From the NCBI RefSeq assembly GCF_004000765.1, contig NZ_BILW01000044.1, positions 1 through 51,425 on the forward strand: a DNA stretch of 51,425 bases, written 5' to 3'. This DNA comes from Paenibacillus chondroitinus NBRC 15376. GTDB taxonomy: Bacteria; Bacillota; Bacilli; Paenibacillales; NBRC-103111. Under the pieces are notes generated by a model, which saw only the letters and a list, made by a program, of their open reading frames with translations, did not search any database and had not been told where the DNA came from. Both the position numbers and the translations under genes were made by a program. How positions within the stretch are numbered: the stretch's first letter is position 1; each line of letters opens with the position of its first letter. Below, one piece after another: positions 51,196-51,425 of this stretch.

Positions 51196-51425
51196 GCTAT
51201 TCATAGTGCTATGAACAAAATAAGGTTGAGCTTTCACTCAACCCAAACATATAAATCTTTTGAAAAGGGCCTATTTCAATGAAATGGTGCCCTGTAGCTC
51301 CCCTCAGGGAAGAACCGCTGGAGCGATAACAGCGACTGTGACAGCTATGTTGTATTTTGCGCAGCCATTTGGACGTAAAGGGGCCCCACTTCGCCTCTAT
51401 ATTGCACTTCATACAACGATTGTTG
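51196..51425. other. Right-edge sequence without a recognised gene
   Basis: 230 bases to the window end. A small inverted repeat (GGTTGAGC...CTCAACC) lies at about 51223-51242. No frame has a ribosome site or recognisable product. Confidence 0.45.

Noticed and set aside
51209..51412. 67-aa minus-strand frame at the right edge
   Set aside because: No ribosome site or family resemblance; partly low-complexity.

Overview
The window looks like a chromosomal segment of an endospore-forming Paenibacillus-type Firmicute. The evidence is a gerP spore-coat/germination operon behind a sigma-K-like promoter, S-layer-homology (SLH) proteins, AAGGAGG-type ribosome binding sites with frequent TTG/GTG starts, and a neighbourhood of OmpR-type regulators, YdjO, YjzC, NfeD/flotillin and copper-amine-oxidase-N proteins. 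No tRNA, rRNA or CRISPR array was seen. Identifications rest on reading the sequence and on recalled family features, not on database searches.

Region 1-17.2 kb is accessory DNA. It opens with the C-terminal part of a collagen-like surface protein. A decayed stretch follows: a DUF1232 (YkvA-like) pseudogene, an HEXXH protein, two unrecognised genes, a very long perfect hairpin, two related short repeats and a histidine-kinase pseudogene. Next is a large-subunit catalase, then an orphan DndB-like (DGQHR) gene divergent from an XRE regulator. From about 9.4 to 17.2 kb lies a recombinase-trio element. It is one leftward, translationally coupled operon of three tyrosine recombinases (499, 697 and 968 aa) plus two small proteins (146 and 66 aa). 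It interrupts a ytfP/HI0933-type flavoprotein gene. A complete AT-rich copy of that gene sits on the left, and the GC-richer 3' remnant of a second copy starts on the right. Both contain the same 11-bp sequence, CTGTTCACGCA, and the remnant begins exactly there.

Region 17.2-37 kb is ordinary chromosome. It holds a dicarboxylate/amino-acid symporter, an inositol-monophosphatase-family enzyme, an aldolase-domain protein, a two-component system, an Hsp20-like gene divergent from five gerP genes, an SLH-anchored GH18 protein, a PAS-GGDEF diguanylate cyclase, an orphan response regulator, a DUF554 membrane protein, thiamine diphosphokinase, a polysaccharide deacetylase, a PilZ protein, a free-methionine sulfoxide reductase, a solitary araD with AraR-like operators, and an SLH protein.

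Region 37-51 kb holds a membrane-protein gene split by one in-frame stop, an ECF sigma factor with its probable anti-sigma partner, a MerR/coiled-coil protein, an HD-GYP phosphodiesterase, the NfeD-flotillin pair behind an ECF-type promoter, a copper-amine-oxidase-N lipoprotein, an amidohydrolase of the 8-oxoguanine/hydroxyatrazine deaminase type controlled by a variant purine riboswitch, and a cold-shock gene followed by ydjO. A cyclase, a PilZ receptor and an HD-GYP phosphodiesterase within 15 kb give the window a cyclic-di-GMP theme. The most noteworthy items are the recombinase element with its replacement flavoprotein gene and the variant riboswitch.
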